Source of the DNA: Fremontodendron californicum
Taxonomy: Eukaryota; Streptophyta; Magnoliopsida; Malvales; Malvaceae
DNA: 64,000 bases
Direction: 5' to 3'
NCBI GenBank assembly: GCA_030761205.1
Contig: JAULJL010000011.1
Span: forward strand, 15,180,501 to 15,244,500
Of the stretch, positions 1 to 10,870 are shown in pieces. The notes under the pieces are model-generated. The model ran no database searches and was not told the origin of the DNA. It was given only the letters and a program-made list of their open reading frames with translations. Position numbers and translations under genes: made by a program. Numbering within the stretch: position 1 is the stretch's first letter; the number at the start of each line of letters is the position of its first letter.

Positions 1-58
1 ATTCATTCATTCATTTTTTATAAAACATAAAAAAAGATGTGTAAATAATTTCTAATTC

Positions 59-2280
59 ATGGTTTTCAAAACTAAAGGTACAATTGTTCGCACTCAGAAA
101 GAAACGAATTTCCGAGACCCTTACAATACTCGATCTCAAGCCAGGGCTATGGAAAACGATCAGCTTGCTAGAATTGAAAGAATGGAAAGAACTCAAAGAG
201 AACTGCAGGAACAGTTAGCTAAATCTCAAGAGGAGTCTCAAGAATAGAAGACTAAGCTCATGGAAATGATGAGTGCCATGATGAAACAAAAAAGGCCAGG
301 AGAGAACTCGGCCATTGGGAAAAGAGTGGTAGTTGAAGAGGAACAACCTCAAAACATACAGCAAAAAGGCCAAGAGGTGCCAATCGGGGAAGCCTCCTAT
401 GTTTACATCCAACCAGCTGCAGAGACACAGAACTATGTTCTTGGAAAGGGTAATGTAGGAGCTGACCTAAATGATGTTAACGTTCCAGACTTGAGGAACT
501 AGCTGAAAGGGAAAAAGCAAAGATGACTGAGCTGAAGAGGGTCGAAATAGCAGAATCACAGAAAAAATATCAATTGCTGGAGGAGAGGCTGAGTGCCGTT
601 GAAGAGGCAGAGTTATTTGGTAGTCTGGATGCCAAAGAAATGAGCTTAGTACACGATCTAGTAATTCCCCCAAAGTTCAAAGTACCAAACATTGAAAAGA
701 ATAATGGGACTACCAACCCATCAGCACATCTGACCATGTACTGCAGAAGGATGACGGGGCACAATGATAATGAGAAACTGCTTATCCATTGTTTCCAAGA
801 TAGCTTGAGAGGGTCAGCAACCCGATGGTACAATCAACTGAGTCGTACAAAGATTCGTTCATGGACAGATTTAGCCAGGGCTTTCATGGAATATTATAAG
901 CATGTGTCTAACATGGTACCTGATAGGTTGTCGCTACAGAACATGGAAAAGAGGACCAATGAGAGTTTCAAAGAATACTCGCAAAGGTAGAGGGATCTTG
1001 CCACACAAGTGCAACCCTCTTTAACTAGCAAAGAAACCACAGTGCTTTTCATCAACACTTTGAAAGCACCATATTATGATAAATTGGTGGGGAGTGCCAC
1101 CAAGGACTTTGTAGACATGGTGATATCCGTGGAAATGATAGAGCCGGCCATTAAGAATGGGAAAATGGAAGAGGGTGAGCCTTCTATTCCGAAAAAAGTG
1201 TTTCCTGCTAGGAAGAAAGAAGAGACCCATGCAGTTAGTATCAACCAATACCTATATGTACCTCCCACACCACATACACCACCAAGGCCCTATACTCCTA
1301 CCGCATCTTATGGACCTCCTACACCCCTACACACCTTACCTGGGTATAGTCCTTATTAACCCAATGTGAACCACCTTACTCAAAATCCCTTCCCTTCCCT
1401 TACACCAATATACCACAACAGTCGTTTCCAACTGAAATATCCCCACAAATAAACCTTCCCCGAAACACTGTCCTAAACACTCAGGAAGCTGGACGCAATG
1501 ACCAACGTTCACCAAGGAATGATCAAAAACCCCAATTTGATCCGATTCCTACCACCTACGGTGAGCTATATCCTATATTGTTGCAAGGTCAACTTGTTGC
1601 GCCCGTGTACTTCAAACCTCTAACACTGCCATATCCAATGTGGTACAATGCAAATACTAACTGCTCATACCACGCAGGAATTCAAGGACATTCTACTGAA
1701 GATTGCCTGGCCTTTAAAAAAAAGTTCAAAGCCTGATCAATTCCGGAGTTCTGAAGTTTGGGGCAAAAAATTGGCCAAATGTAGCGGGGATCCTTTTGCC
1801 AAATCATACGGGGAATCAGGTAAATATAGTATGGAGAGGGGAAGTCAGAAGGGTAAAAAAGGACGTCAAGAAAGTTAAGATTCCAATGTTCATAGTATGG
1901 GTCGAGATGGTCAAGGAAGGAATGGTGGGAGATGCGGACAGTTTAAAAATGGTCGCAAAGAGGGTGCAGAATTGGTGCCCATTCCATAAGTGTGGAGGTC
2001 AGTTCATACAGGACTGCAAGGAATTTCTGGCTAAAGTCCAAAAGATGATCGATAGTGGGGAGACCCAGTTTTACAAAAAGACAAAGGAGGAAATAGAGGT
2101 TATTGAGAATACAACTGGCTACGGGATAGGAAGACCCTTGATTATTTATTATTATGAACCAGAGGAGAAAGTCATGCCAGTCATTGAGGAAAGTGCGTCT
2201 AAGTTAATCATTGATTTGCCTGTTTCCGTTTCATACAAGGAAAACAAAGCTGCACCATGGAAATACGACTACGGCATGGT
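59..2280 (+). pseudogene. gag polyprotein of element 1 (broken)
   Basis: The start at base 59 is supported because the equivalent ATG opens gag in element 2. The N-terminus is a Glu/Gln-rich coiled-coil-like stretch, where an in-frame TAG at 245-247 interrupts the reading. A frameshift near 495 moves into the frame holding the retrotransposon-gag core (about 523-987, including WYNQLSRTKIRSWTDLARAF). A TAG at 988-990 replaces what is usually Trp in this family. A proline-rich stretch (1240-1360) follows. After another shift comes a zinc-knuckle-like His/Cys region near 1660-1710, which is in a different frame from the ATG-started ORF there. The product would form the virus-like particle. At least two stops and three frame changes make this a pseudogene. 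Confidence 0.85.
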
Positions 2281-3793
2281 TATGCCTGGGTCTTCGAGTC
2301 AGCAAGATATCACGGGTGTGGGGCACTTAACACGAAGTGGAAGGTGTTATGCTCCTGAGGCTGTCGAACAGGAGTTAACAGAAAAATATAGAGGAACAGA
2401 AAAGGGGAAGAAAGCAGTTGAACCAATCAATATTGAGATGGATTTGTCAAAAGAAGCAGAGAAGGGATCAGCCTCAGTTAACAGAATAAAAGAGCTGGTG
2501 AGTGAGAAGAAAGCCTGCGAGTTCTTAAAATTCATAAAGCATAATAAGTATAGCGTGGTTGAGCAACTGCAATGTCAACCAGCTAGAATTTCAATCTTAT
2601 CCTTGCGTTTGAACTCGGAGCCACACAGAAATGCCCTGTTAAGAGTGTTGAATCAAGCATATGTGGCTAACAATATATAGGTAGAAAAATTGGACAGGCT
2701 TGTGGGAAACATCGTGGCAGATGACCATATATATTTTAGTTATGAGGAGATACCACCCAATGGTATTTGGTAAACAAAAGCTCTCCATATAACTACCACT
2801 TGTAAGGGGCACATATTACCAAGGGTCCTTTAGGACAATGGTTCTTCATTAAATGTGATGCCTTTGGCAACCCTGTCCAAATTTCCAGTGGATATTTCTT
2901 ATATGCTACCAAGCTGCACGATGGTCAGAGCCTTTGATGGTACCAGGAGAGATGTGATGGGAACTATTGAGGTTCCTCTAGAGATAGGCCCATGTACCTA
3001 TACAGTGAACTTTTAGGTCATGGATATTAATCCATCCTATAATTGCCTGTTGGGAAGGCCGTGGATACATTCAGTAGGGGCTGTACCTTCATCTCTCCAC
3101 CAAAAGCTAAAATTTGTAATAGAGAGGCGTTTAGTTACTGTATCAGGAGAAGAGGATGTAATAGAATCTGCATCTACTGAATCTTCTTATGTTGAACCCA
3201 ATGAAGATGCCGTAGAATGTTTCTTTTGATCTTTGGAATTCGTAAATGCAGTTTTCATCGCTGAAGGAGGAAGAATTCCAAAATCGAGGCTGTCCAAGAA
3301 CACAAGGCTGGGAGTAAGAACTACGATGGGAAAAGGCTGCAGGGTTGGAAAAGGTCTCGAGAAATATCTTCAGGGGATGGTTCGAGCAATGGAAGTAATG
3401 GGAAACAAAGACCGATTTGGCCTAGGGTATATTCCGAAGGCCCATGAGAAAAGGAAACAAGTTGAAAGGAACCGATAAAGGAGGATGGCCCGTCTTGCGG
3501 GTATGGATATTGAATGGGAGCCTATGACATTCCTACCTATCCTTCACAGCTTTCGCTCAGCCGGTCCTTTGTTCGGGGAATTCTGATGATGTGCTCGTGA
3601 TGATCGAGCAAGCCTTCGAGAGATTTCAAGTGAATAGGGATGAGCAGATGTAAGATATAGAGATTTGCACGACTAGGGAAGAAAGAATTGAAAGCGAGAA
3701 TGCTAATTGGATGGTGCGGCCTTGTCCACCAGGATATAGACTGACCAATTAGAGTGCAACCGAGCTACCCGTAGCTTTTAGGTCTATTCCAAC
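2281..3793 (+). pseudogene. Protease region and G-patch-like linker of element 1 (broken)
   Basis: This is the C-terminal part of the gag-pro reading. It begins near the conserved TRSGRCYAPE motif (about 2320) and runs through VEQLQCQPARISILSL to NQAYVANN. A TAG then falls at 2678-2680. The aspartic protease core is visible near 2835-2880 as DNGSSLNV, with a stop codon immediately before the catalytic Asp. The downstream YNCLLGRPWIHSVGAVPSS motif (3040-3100) is typical of Tat proteases. A glycine-rich segment near 3330-3375 resembles the G-patch often annotated in this family. The region ends in a reading that continues across the intron at 3794-4009. Several stops make it non-functional. Confidence 0.8.
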
Positions 3794-4009
3794 GTAATGC
3801 TTTTAAATAAATCTTAAATATAATTGCCCGAAGATATTAAGAATTTCTTTTGTAGTGGGCTTTTGTCTAAAACTTTTCATCTAATAAATAACAAACATGA
3901 TGCATTTCCTTCATATTGATGTGTCCATATTTATTTTATTTTATGATATTTGTTTTGCTTCCATTGTATATATGTTTTCCTATATTGTTTCTTCCCCACC
4001 TATTTACAG
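3794..4009 (+). other. Predicted spliceosomal intron between pro and RT of element 1
   Basis: The donor reads AAC|GTAATG. The acceptor is a pyrimidine-rich tract ending CTATTTACAG at 4009. A CTAAT branch-like motif lies near 3880. The frame carrying the conserved ATELPVAF block upstream (about 3758-3781) joins without shift to the acidic EYEDLP block downstream. The intervening 216 bp is AT-rich and does not resemble family coding sequence. An intron at this place is known from Ogre elements, where it controls the ratio of gag-pro to pol. I infer it here from the sequence alone. Confidence 0.7.
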
Positions 4010-5180
4010 ATGCACGGATACGGAATATGAGGACCTTCCTGCCAGTAATTCTGAAATTGATTTTGAGAGGCCCATTTGCACGGGTGATTTTGAAGCCGAC
4101 GAAGATATTGAGGATTATGGTCTACCTCCGGACTTATTAAGAAAAATAGAACAAGAAGAGAAACAAGTACTTCCTCATGAGGAGCTACTGGAATTGTTGA
4201 ATTTGGGAAGTAGTGAGGATATAAAAGAGGTTAAAATCGGGACTACATTGTCTCATCGATAAAAGGTGAACTCATAGCCTTGCTCCGAGAATATGTAGAT
4301 GTATTTGCATGGTCATACCAAGACATGCCGGGTTTGGATCCAGACATTGTGGTACATAAGCTTCCTTTAAGGCCAAAATTCAAGCAAATTCAGCAAAAGT
4401 TGAGAAGAATGAGGCCGGACATGCTGTTAAAGGTAAAAGAGGAGGTGAAGAGGAAATTTGATGCTGGATTCTTAGAGGTGGCAAAATATCCATAATGGGT
4501 TGCAAACATTTTTCCAGTGCCAAAGAAGGATGGCAAGGTGCGTATGTGCGTCGATTATCGAGATTTGAACAAAGCCAGCCCCAAAGATAATTTCTCTTTG
4601 CCCCACATTGATACTTTGGTGGATAATACGGCGAAGAGTTCCTTGTTTTCTTTCATGGACGGATTCTCGATATATAATCAGATTAAGATGGCACCAGAAG
4701 ATATGGAGAAAACCACATTTATTACAATGTGGGGAACATTCTGCTACATGGTAATGTCATTTGGGTTGAAGAATGTTGGGGCAACGTATCAGAGAGCCAT
4801 GGTGACCTTGTTTCATGACATGATGCATAAGGGAATCGAGGTTTATGTTGATGATATGATTGCAAAGTCACAAGGAGAAGAGGAGCATATTGCGAATCTT
4901 AGGAAACTTTTTGAAAAACTAAGAAAGTTTCAACTCAAGCTAAACCCAACAAAATGAACTTTTGGAGTCACTTTGGGGAAATTGTTGGGTTTCGTTGTTA
5001 GCAAAAGAGGAATTGAGATTGATCCGGATAAAGTGAAGGCCATCCAGAATTTGCCACCTCCACATACTCAAAAAGAAGTAAGAGGTTTTCTGGGGAGATT
5101 GAATTACATTGCTCGGTTTATTTCTCAGTTAACCAACAAATGTGATCCAATATTCAAATTACTAGGAGAGTGGGATAAAG
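4010..5180 (+). pseudogene. Reverse transcriptase of element 1 (broken)
   Basis: An acidic linker (4010-4262) leads into the RT domain. Visible RT blocks include LREYVDVFAWSYQDMPG (about 4280), VPKKDGKVRMCVDYRDLNKA (about 4517) and the catalytic YVDDM (about 4846-4860). The thumb/connection block follows at about 5030-5170 (GFLGRLNYIARFI). Length and block order match a Ty3/gypsy RT. Stops at 4260-4262, 4493-4495 and 4955-4957 fall within otherwise conserved sequence, and all are single-codon lesions in one continuing frame. The YVDD active site survives but the protein cannot be made whole. It would copy the element RNA into DNA in the particle. Confidence 0.9.
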
Positions 5181-5585
5181 GGTGTCAGATTGCTTTTGAA
5201 AATGGTTAAGCATTATCTATCAAACCCACCAGTATTAATGCCACCCATTTCGGATAAACCGATGATATTGTATCTTTCAGTATTTGAGAGATCCATGGGT
5301 TGTGTTTTGGGGCAGCATGATAAGACTAGAAAGAAAGAATTGACTGTTTACTACCTCAGCAAGAAGTTCACAGATTATGAGTTGAAATATTCGTCGGTAG
5401 AAAAGTTGTGCTGTGCCTTAGCTTGGACTGCTCGGAGGCTCAGACAGTACATGATGTACCACACAACGTGGTTGATCGCCAAGATAGATCCAATCAAGTA
5501 CATGTTAGAAGCACCTTCTTTGTCAGGGAGGACGGCAAGATGGCAGGTTTTGGTGTCAGAATACGACATTGTATATGTCAGTTAG
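5181..5585 (+). pseudogene. First RNase H domain (Ty3/gypsy type) of element 1
   Basis: This domain directly follows RT. Motifs seen are LYLSVFERSMGCVLGQHD (about 5270), ELTVYYLSKKFTDYELKYS (about 5340-5395) and the ALAWTARRLRQYM helix, the usual order in Ty3/gypsy RNase H. The leading catalytic Asp seen in many relatives is not obvious, which fits the domain being a degenerate connection-like RNase H in Tat elements. A frame change joins it to RT near 5190-5209. A TAG at 5583-5585 ends the reading. Confidence 0.8.
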
Positions 5586-5954
5586 AAAGCTATCAAGGGC
5601 AGTGCAGTGGCTGAATTCTTAGCAAGTCGGGCAGTGAAAGATTATGAGCTGTTGAACTTCGATTTCCCGGATGAAGATTTGATGTATGTTTCGCAAGCAG
5701 ATGAGGTTCCCTTGAGGAAGAAAATATGGAAGATGTACTTTGATGGGGCATCTAATGCCATGGGGCAAAGAATCGGTGCAGTGCTCATATCCTCAGAAGA
5801 AGATTATTATCCCTTCACCGCCATATTGGATTTTCATTGTACAAACAATACGGCTGAATATGAGGCGTGTACTATAGGCCTTCGTGCTGCTATAGACAGA
5901 AAGATCAAGAAAGTGGAAGTATTCGGAGACTCAGCTTTAGTGATATATCAATGA
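5586..5954 (+). pseudogene. Second, archaeal-type RNase H (aRNH) of element 1
   Basis: The segment from about 5725 to 5953 reads MYFDGASNAMG, then NNTAEYEACTIGLRAA, then VEVFGDSALVIYQ. These are the three acidic active-site blocks (D, E, D) of the plant-type/archaeal RNase H found as an extra domain in Tat/Ogre elements, and here all three acidic residues are intact. A TGA at 5952-5954 ends it where relatives continue toward integrase. This domain is thought to supply or restore RNase H activity during reverse transcription. It separates this lineage from ordinary gypsy elements. Confidence 0.85.
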
Positions 5955-6100
5955 CGGGGAGAATGGAAAACCCAGGATACAAAGCTAATCCGATATCGAG
6001 AACTCATATTGAGTTTATTGGAAGAGTTTGAAGAAGTAAGTTTCAATTACTTCCCCCGAGAGAAAAACCGGATGGTGGATCAAGAGTCAACAGTATCCAG

Positions 6101-7268
6101 AACAGGCAACTAGAAAACGAAAAAAGAACTCTAAGAAGGCTAGCAATGGGTTTTGTTTTAGATGGGTAGATTCTCTACAAGAAAGGGAACGATCAAGTCC
6201 TATTGAGATATGCCGGGTCTGCCGAAGCTCGAAGAATCATAGAGGAAGTCCATGAAGGGATATGTGGCACCCATGCTAATGGTTACATGCTTGCTAAGCA
6301 GATTATGAGGGCAGGGTATTATTGGCTGACGATGGAAGGAGATTGTATCAGTTATTCTCGAAAGTGCCATAAATGCCAGATCTATGCAGATAAGATTCAT
6401 GTGCCACCATCGCTATTGCATGTCATGACCGCACCATGGCCGTTTTCAATGTGGGGAATGGATATGGTTGGGCCTATTACCCCGAAACCTTCAAATGGAC
6501 ATCGTTTCATCCTGGTGGCCATAGACTATTTCATAAAATGGGTGGAAGCTGCTTCTTATACGAATGTAATGAAGTATGTGGTATGCAAATTTGTTAAGAA
6601 GGAAATCATATGCCGATATAGATTGCCAGCAAGAATTATTTTAGATAATGCTCTAAATCTGAATAATAAAATGATGAGAGAGGTATGTACTTAGTTCAAG
6701 ATCACGCATCACAATTCGGCACCTTATCTTTCGAAGATGAATGGGGAAGTAGAAGTAGCCAACAAGAAAATCAAGAAGATTGTCGAGAAGATAAATGATG
6801 TGTACAAGGATTGGCATGAGATTTTGCCTTTCGCTCTTCTCGTATATCGCACTTCGGTTAACACATCTACATGGGCAACACCGTTTTCTTTAGTATACGG
6901 TATGGAAGCAGTGTTACCTATTGAAGTTGAGATTCCTTCACTTCGGGTTTTGATGGAGGTCGGTCTAGAAGAGGCAGAATAGGTTAGAGCTCGTTATGAA
7001 CAGCTGAATCTCATCGAGGAGAAAAGATTGCAGGCAATTTGTCACGGGCAGTTGTATCAGAAAATGATGATTCGATCCCATAACAAGAAGGTTTGACCCA
7101 GACAGTTCCGAGAAAGAGAGTTGGTACTCAGAAAATTTTTCCCCATAGTGAAGGATCCGCGAGGGAAATGAGCTCCAAATTGGGAAAGACCCTATGTGGT
7201 AAAAAGAGCATGGGTATGATTTTAGACATCCTGTGAATGCTGATGAACTGAAGAAGTATTATGCTTGA
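6101..7268 (+). pseudogene. Integrase of element 1 (broken)
   Basis: The N-terminal HHCC zinc domain is visible (HEGICGTHANG then CHKCQIYADK, about 6250-6390). The core begins at WPFSMWGMDMVGPI with the first catalytic Asp. The second Asp is in IILDNALN (about 6638-6660) and the Glu is in GEVEVANKKIKKI (about 6743-6780). The ATPFSLVYGMEAVLP block lies near 6877-6918. Stops occur at 6692-6694 and 6980-6982. The C-terminal tail (about 7100-7268) keeps traces of the family GPY/F-like region but has stops and a small deletion. Coding similarity ends near 7268. All three catalytic residues survive in a non-functional frame. Confidence 0.85.
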
Positions 7269-7891
7269 AAAAAAAAATTGTGATGCTATGCACATGGGAA
7301 TTCGAATGATTCCAAGTGTAGAAATTGAAATTCTATATATCTATCTCCCATGAGAATTGTTTTTCAAAGAGAATATTAATGCTTGGTATGATAAATGGCC
7401 ATCTTTCATATTCCCTTCATTAAGAAAAAGTTATCCCTAGTCACCCCTTTGTGCCTTAGGAATTATTTCTTCCATTGAACCCTGATCAAGGATCACCCTT
7501 TACACTGGAGGGTAAATACGAGGAAAAATAATCAAAATCATGGCAAAAAAAAGAGCCATTGGAAAATGTGAAATCAAAGGATGGCAAATAAAAGCCAGCA
7601 ACAACAAAAAAAAAGGAACAAATGTCAAGAATGAATTCTCCTCAAAAAATGATCCTTGATCCAATTACCCTTAAACAGATTTTGGGCCTATTTTATCCTT
7701 TCCTTCTAAACCCGAACCTTGGCCTACATTACGTACTTTAAAAGTCCATTTTGATCAAGCATAGGTATTTAATTCGAAAGGTTTTTCTCAAAATTCATCC
7801 CATCTTTTGAATTGACATTTTTACCTTGGAAGCATTTAGAATTCCCCAATGCATGGTAAAATAAAAAAAAAAGAAAAAAAGAAGGAGAGGT

Positions 7892-7922
7892 TTAAGCCGA
7901 AAACCCACAAAGGGCGACTTAA
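7892..7922 (+). other. Hairpin copy 1 (TTAAG/CTTAA) in 3' region of element 1
   Basis: TTAAG at 7892-7896 pairs with CTTAA at 7918-7922. The loop contains GAAAACCC, an A-rich spacer and GGGCG, so an inner CCC:GGG stem can also form. Confidence 0.45.
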
Positions 7923-7937
7923 TACTGAATGGGGGAC

Positions 7938-7972
7938 ACTTGAGTTGAAAACCCGCAAAGGGCGGCTCAAGT
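7938..7972 (+). other. Hairpin copy 2 (ACTTGAG/CTCAAGT) in 3' region of element 1
   Basis: ACTTGAG at 7938-7944 and CTCAAGT at 7966-7972 are perfect 7-bp complements. The loop has the same GAAAACCC...GGGCGG layout as copy 1 and as the hairpins in elements 3 and 6. Confidence 0.55.
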
Positions 7973-8984
7973 ACTGATTAAGGTTTGAATCAATGCTTCG
8001 TGTAAAGGGGGAGAAAGTGTTTGAAAATCAGAGAAAAGGGGGACGACTCAGTCTGACATAACTACGGAAGTTGAGGGATTACCCAAGTAAATTGACCGTT
8101 CAAGAGAAATTTCAGATGATTTGAAAAAAGAGGGGTCCAAGATATTCCATATCCGAGGCATCAACAATCTATAACTTTACATTTGTTTTTTATATCCTTG
8201 ATATCCACTTTTATCATTTTAAAAGATTTTGTTGCAATAAATTTTGTTACCCCTTTTATGACAACTGCTTGTTTCGTTCTTTCTTTCATACATTTTTGAA
8301 ATTGCATTTTTGTTTGTTATTAAATTGAATATGATTAGTAAACATAAATTTTTTAATAAAAGAGAGTTTAAAAGTATTACTAAGGAATAGATCTAAATCT
8401 TAGAAAAAGTTTGGAAACCACTAATCTCGATGGAAAATTCACCAAGTAAAGGAAAACAATGAAAGTTGTGAAGACTCCGTCATGAAGTCAAAAATTTGTG
8501 AATTTCAGTGAAGTTAGAAACTAGGACTGTTTGACAAATTATCTTGAGTAACGGGTTTTTTAAATGGGGCATTAGTGAACAATTGAAGACTTCGCCATGA
8601 AGTCAGATAATCTGTGAAGCTCAAAGAAACCATGGATTAGAAATCATGACAAAATCATTTGACTACATTCATCCTCAGAAAACATATAAGCATTTCCAAA
8701 GCATGTCATTCTCATCATTCCATTTAGCTAACATTGCAGGAATCAAGAAAACTTTGGCTTTCCAAATCGAACTCGTTCTGCTTCTCAGTACCACCAACAC
8801 CAGGAAGACCGCTCATTTTGTATTTGGTAGTACATGAGAAATCCATGGGGTGTGTTTTGGGACAGTAGTTGAGCCTTGAGACCATCGTCGAGGTATTTCC
8901 TTTTGTTTTAAATCGAATTCATTCTGTTTTATCAAATGAGTCGAGCCTTGAGACCGTCGTCAAGGTATTTTAACCATTTTAAAG

Positions 8985-9305
8985 ACCTTCGGGCACCATG
9001 TTTAAAGACCTTTGGGCACCATTTTAAAGACCTTCGGGCACCATTTTAAAGACCTTTGGGCAACATTTTAAAAGCCTTCGGGCACCATTTTAAGACCTTC
9101 GGGCACCATTTTAAAGACCTTTGAGCACCATTTTAAAGACCTTCGAGCACCTTTTAAAGACCTTCGGCCACCATTTTTAAGACCTTCGGGCACTATTTTT
9201 AAGAGCCCGGGCATGATTTTTAAGACCTTCGGGCACTATTCTTAAGACTTTCGGGCACCATTTTTAAGACCTACGGGCACCATTCTTAAGACCTTGGGCA
9301 TAATT
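8985..9305 (+). repeat. Tandem array, unit about 25 bp
   Basis: About a dozen imperfect copies of AAGACCTTCGGGCACCATTT follow each other. The array is preceded (8866-8970) by two copies of a longer unit, GAGCCTTGAGACC..TCG..AAGGTATTT. That longer unit is the minus-strand form of the 60-bp unit amplified in elements 3 and 6. Confidence 0.8.
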
Positions 9306-9544
9306 TTTCTTTTGAAATCGAACCCATTTCCTTAAGACGGGTCGAGCCTTGATTAGTCAGGGAATTCAATTTAAGGACAAAATCTTCAATTTACAGCTTT
9401 TTCAAAAAAAAAAAAAGAGTGAAAAAATGATGAAAGAAAATAAGTGAAAAAAAACCCATTCCCTTCCTTCACATGTGATTTCACTAACCGTACAAAATTC
9501 GTGTTTGTTTATCTTTGCCTGATTCCTTATTCTCAGCAATAGCC

Positions 9545-9557
9545 AAAGAAGGGCAGC
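9545..9557 (+). other. Polypurine tract of element 1
   Basis: AAAGAAGGGCAGC abuts the TG that opens the LTR. The same tract sits next to the LTR start in elements 3 and 6 (minus strand). It primes plus-strand DNA synthesis. Confidence 0.85.
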
Positions 9558-9692
9558 TGTAGACACCTAATTTTGACCGGGCCCTTAAATCAGGTACATT
9601 TTCTTCCTAAATTGATGTTTCAGAATGCTAAAAGGCTTTTCTCATCCTGCAGGTGGTACTCCAAGGCTTGGTCTAAGAAAACAGATAAAAAA

Positions 9693-9775
9693 AGTCAAAC
9701 TCAAAAAAGTCAACCCCAAAAAAAGTCAACCACAAAAAAGACAATCCCGAAAAAGTGAACTATTGAAAAAGTCAA
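9693..9775 (-). promoter_or_regulatory. W-box cluster in U3 of element 1 LTR
   Basis: There are four perfect TTGACT cores on the minus strand (AGTCAA on plus, starting at 9693, 9708, 9724 and 9770), with degenerate copies between. TTGAC[C/T] is the WRKY factor site. The cluster begins 135 bp from the LTR start. Confidence 0.5.
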
Positions 9776-10329
9776 CCCACTTTCAAAATCAAGATTTGAG
9801 GTTCAATTGAAATACCATGAAAGAATTTTGATAATCCAAGGTCTACATTGAAAGATATGGAGTTCAAAAATTGGGTTACGAGATTCAGTAGAATGAAAAC
9901 ACTAATTTGGGAAATTTGGGGAAAATGCTTAAACGATCAAATTGGTCGAAATTGAAGGTCTCAAATGAAGGATAAGAACTGACTACGAGTATTGGAGAAG
10001 CCATTTGGAAGAAAAACTGATAAAAAAATCAATTCGAAAGAAAATCGAGAATTAGGGTTTTTTTGGTAGATTTCGGTGAAATTTGGAAAGATTGCAGAAA
10101 TGGCCTAAATCGGAAGATCTAAAGCCCTTAATTGATAAGAAATGATTAAACAAGGATAGCTCGAGGCTTAATTGGAAGAAAATCTGAAAATCATACTTGT
10201 TTTGAGCAAAACCGGGTTTCAGAGGTAAAAGGTTAAAATTGGAAAATATGGGAAAAATAGAAAATGCACTCCAGAAAATTCTGAAAATTTGTAAATCTGA
10301 TTCTTAAATCATTTTGAAGAGATTGGCGA

Positions 10330-10870
10330 AAGAAAATCTTGATTCAGAGTTCATTTGCAAAATGCCCAACTACCGGGTCTGTTATATAGTAATTCAAGAG
10401 GATAAATCCCGAAAAAATAGCAAATGAACTCCAAAATTTCTGAAAATTTGCAAATCTCATTTTTAAATTATTTGGAAGATATTGAAAAAAGAAAATATTG
10501 ATTTGGAGTTCCTTTGCAAAAGGGCCAAATATCAGGTCTCCTATGTAGTAATTCAACAGGATAAATCCCGAAAAAATAGCAAATGAACTCCAAAAATTCT
10601 GAAAATTTGCAAATCTCATTTTTAAATTATTTGGAAGAGATTGAAAAAATAAAATCTTGATTCGGAGTTCGTTTGCAAAATGGCCAAATCCCGGGTCCCT
10701 CATATAGTAATTCAAGCAGATAAATCTTGAAAAATAGTAAATAAGCTCCAAAAATTATGAAAACTTCCAGATCACATTTTTTTAAAATTATTTGGAAGAT
10801 GTTGGTGAAGAAAAATCTGGATTCGAAGCTCGTTTAAAAGATGGTAAAGTTCGGGTGCATAAAAGGGGCA
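10330..10870 (+). repeat. About 160-bp tandem repeat in LTR of element 1
   Basis: Three to four imperfect units each contain AATAGCAAATGAACTCCAAAA and TAGTAATTCAA. The latter marker recurs near 10390, 10550 and 10708. Related arrays occur in the LTRs of elements 2, 3 and 5. Confidence 0.75.

Larger units (their letters stand above)
7269..9544 (+). other. 3' non-coding region of element 1
   Basis: This is the stretch between integrase and the polypurine tract, with no credible gene. It contains a poly(A)-rich run near 7861-7880, two hairpins (7892-7922 and 7938-7972) and short tandem arrays at 8866-8970 and 8985-9305. The equivalent region on the minus strand of elements 3 and 6 shares scattered blocks, including a Cys/Asp-free purine-rich block near 7470-7700 matched around 30600-31000. 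Confidence 0.7.

Noticed and set aside
10344..10751. Minus-strand 135-codon ORF with repeated FWSSFAIFSGFILLNYY-like peptides
   Set aside because: It follows the 160-bp tandem repeat in the LTR. Similar frames appear in every LTR copy and drift with the repeat.
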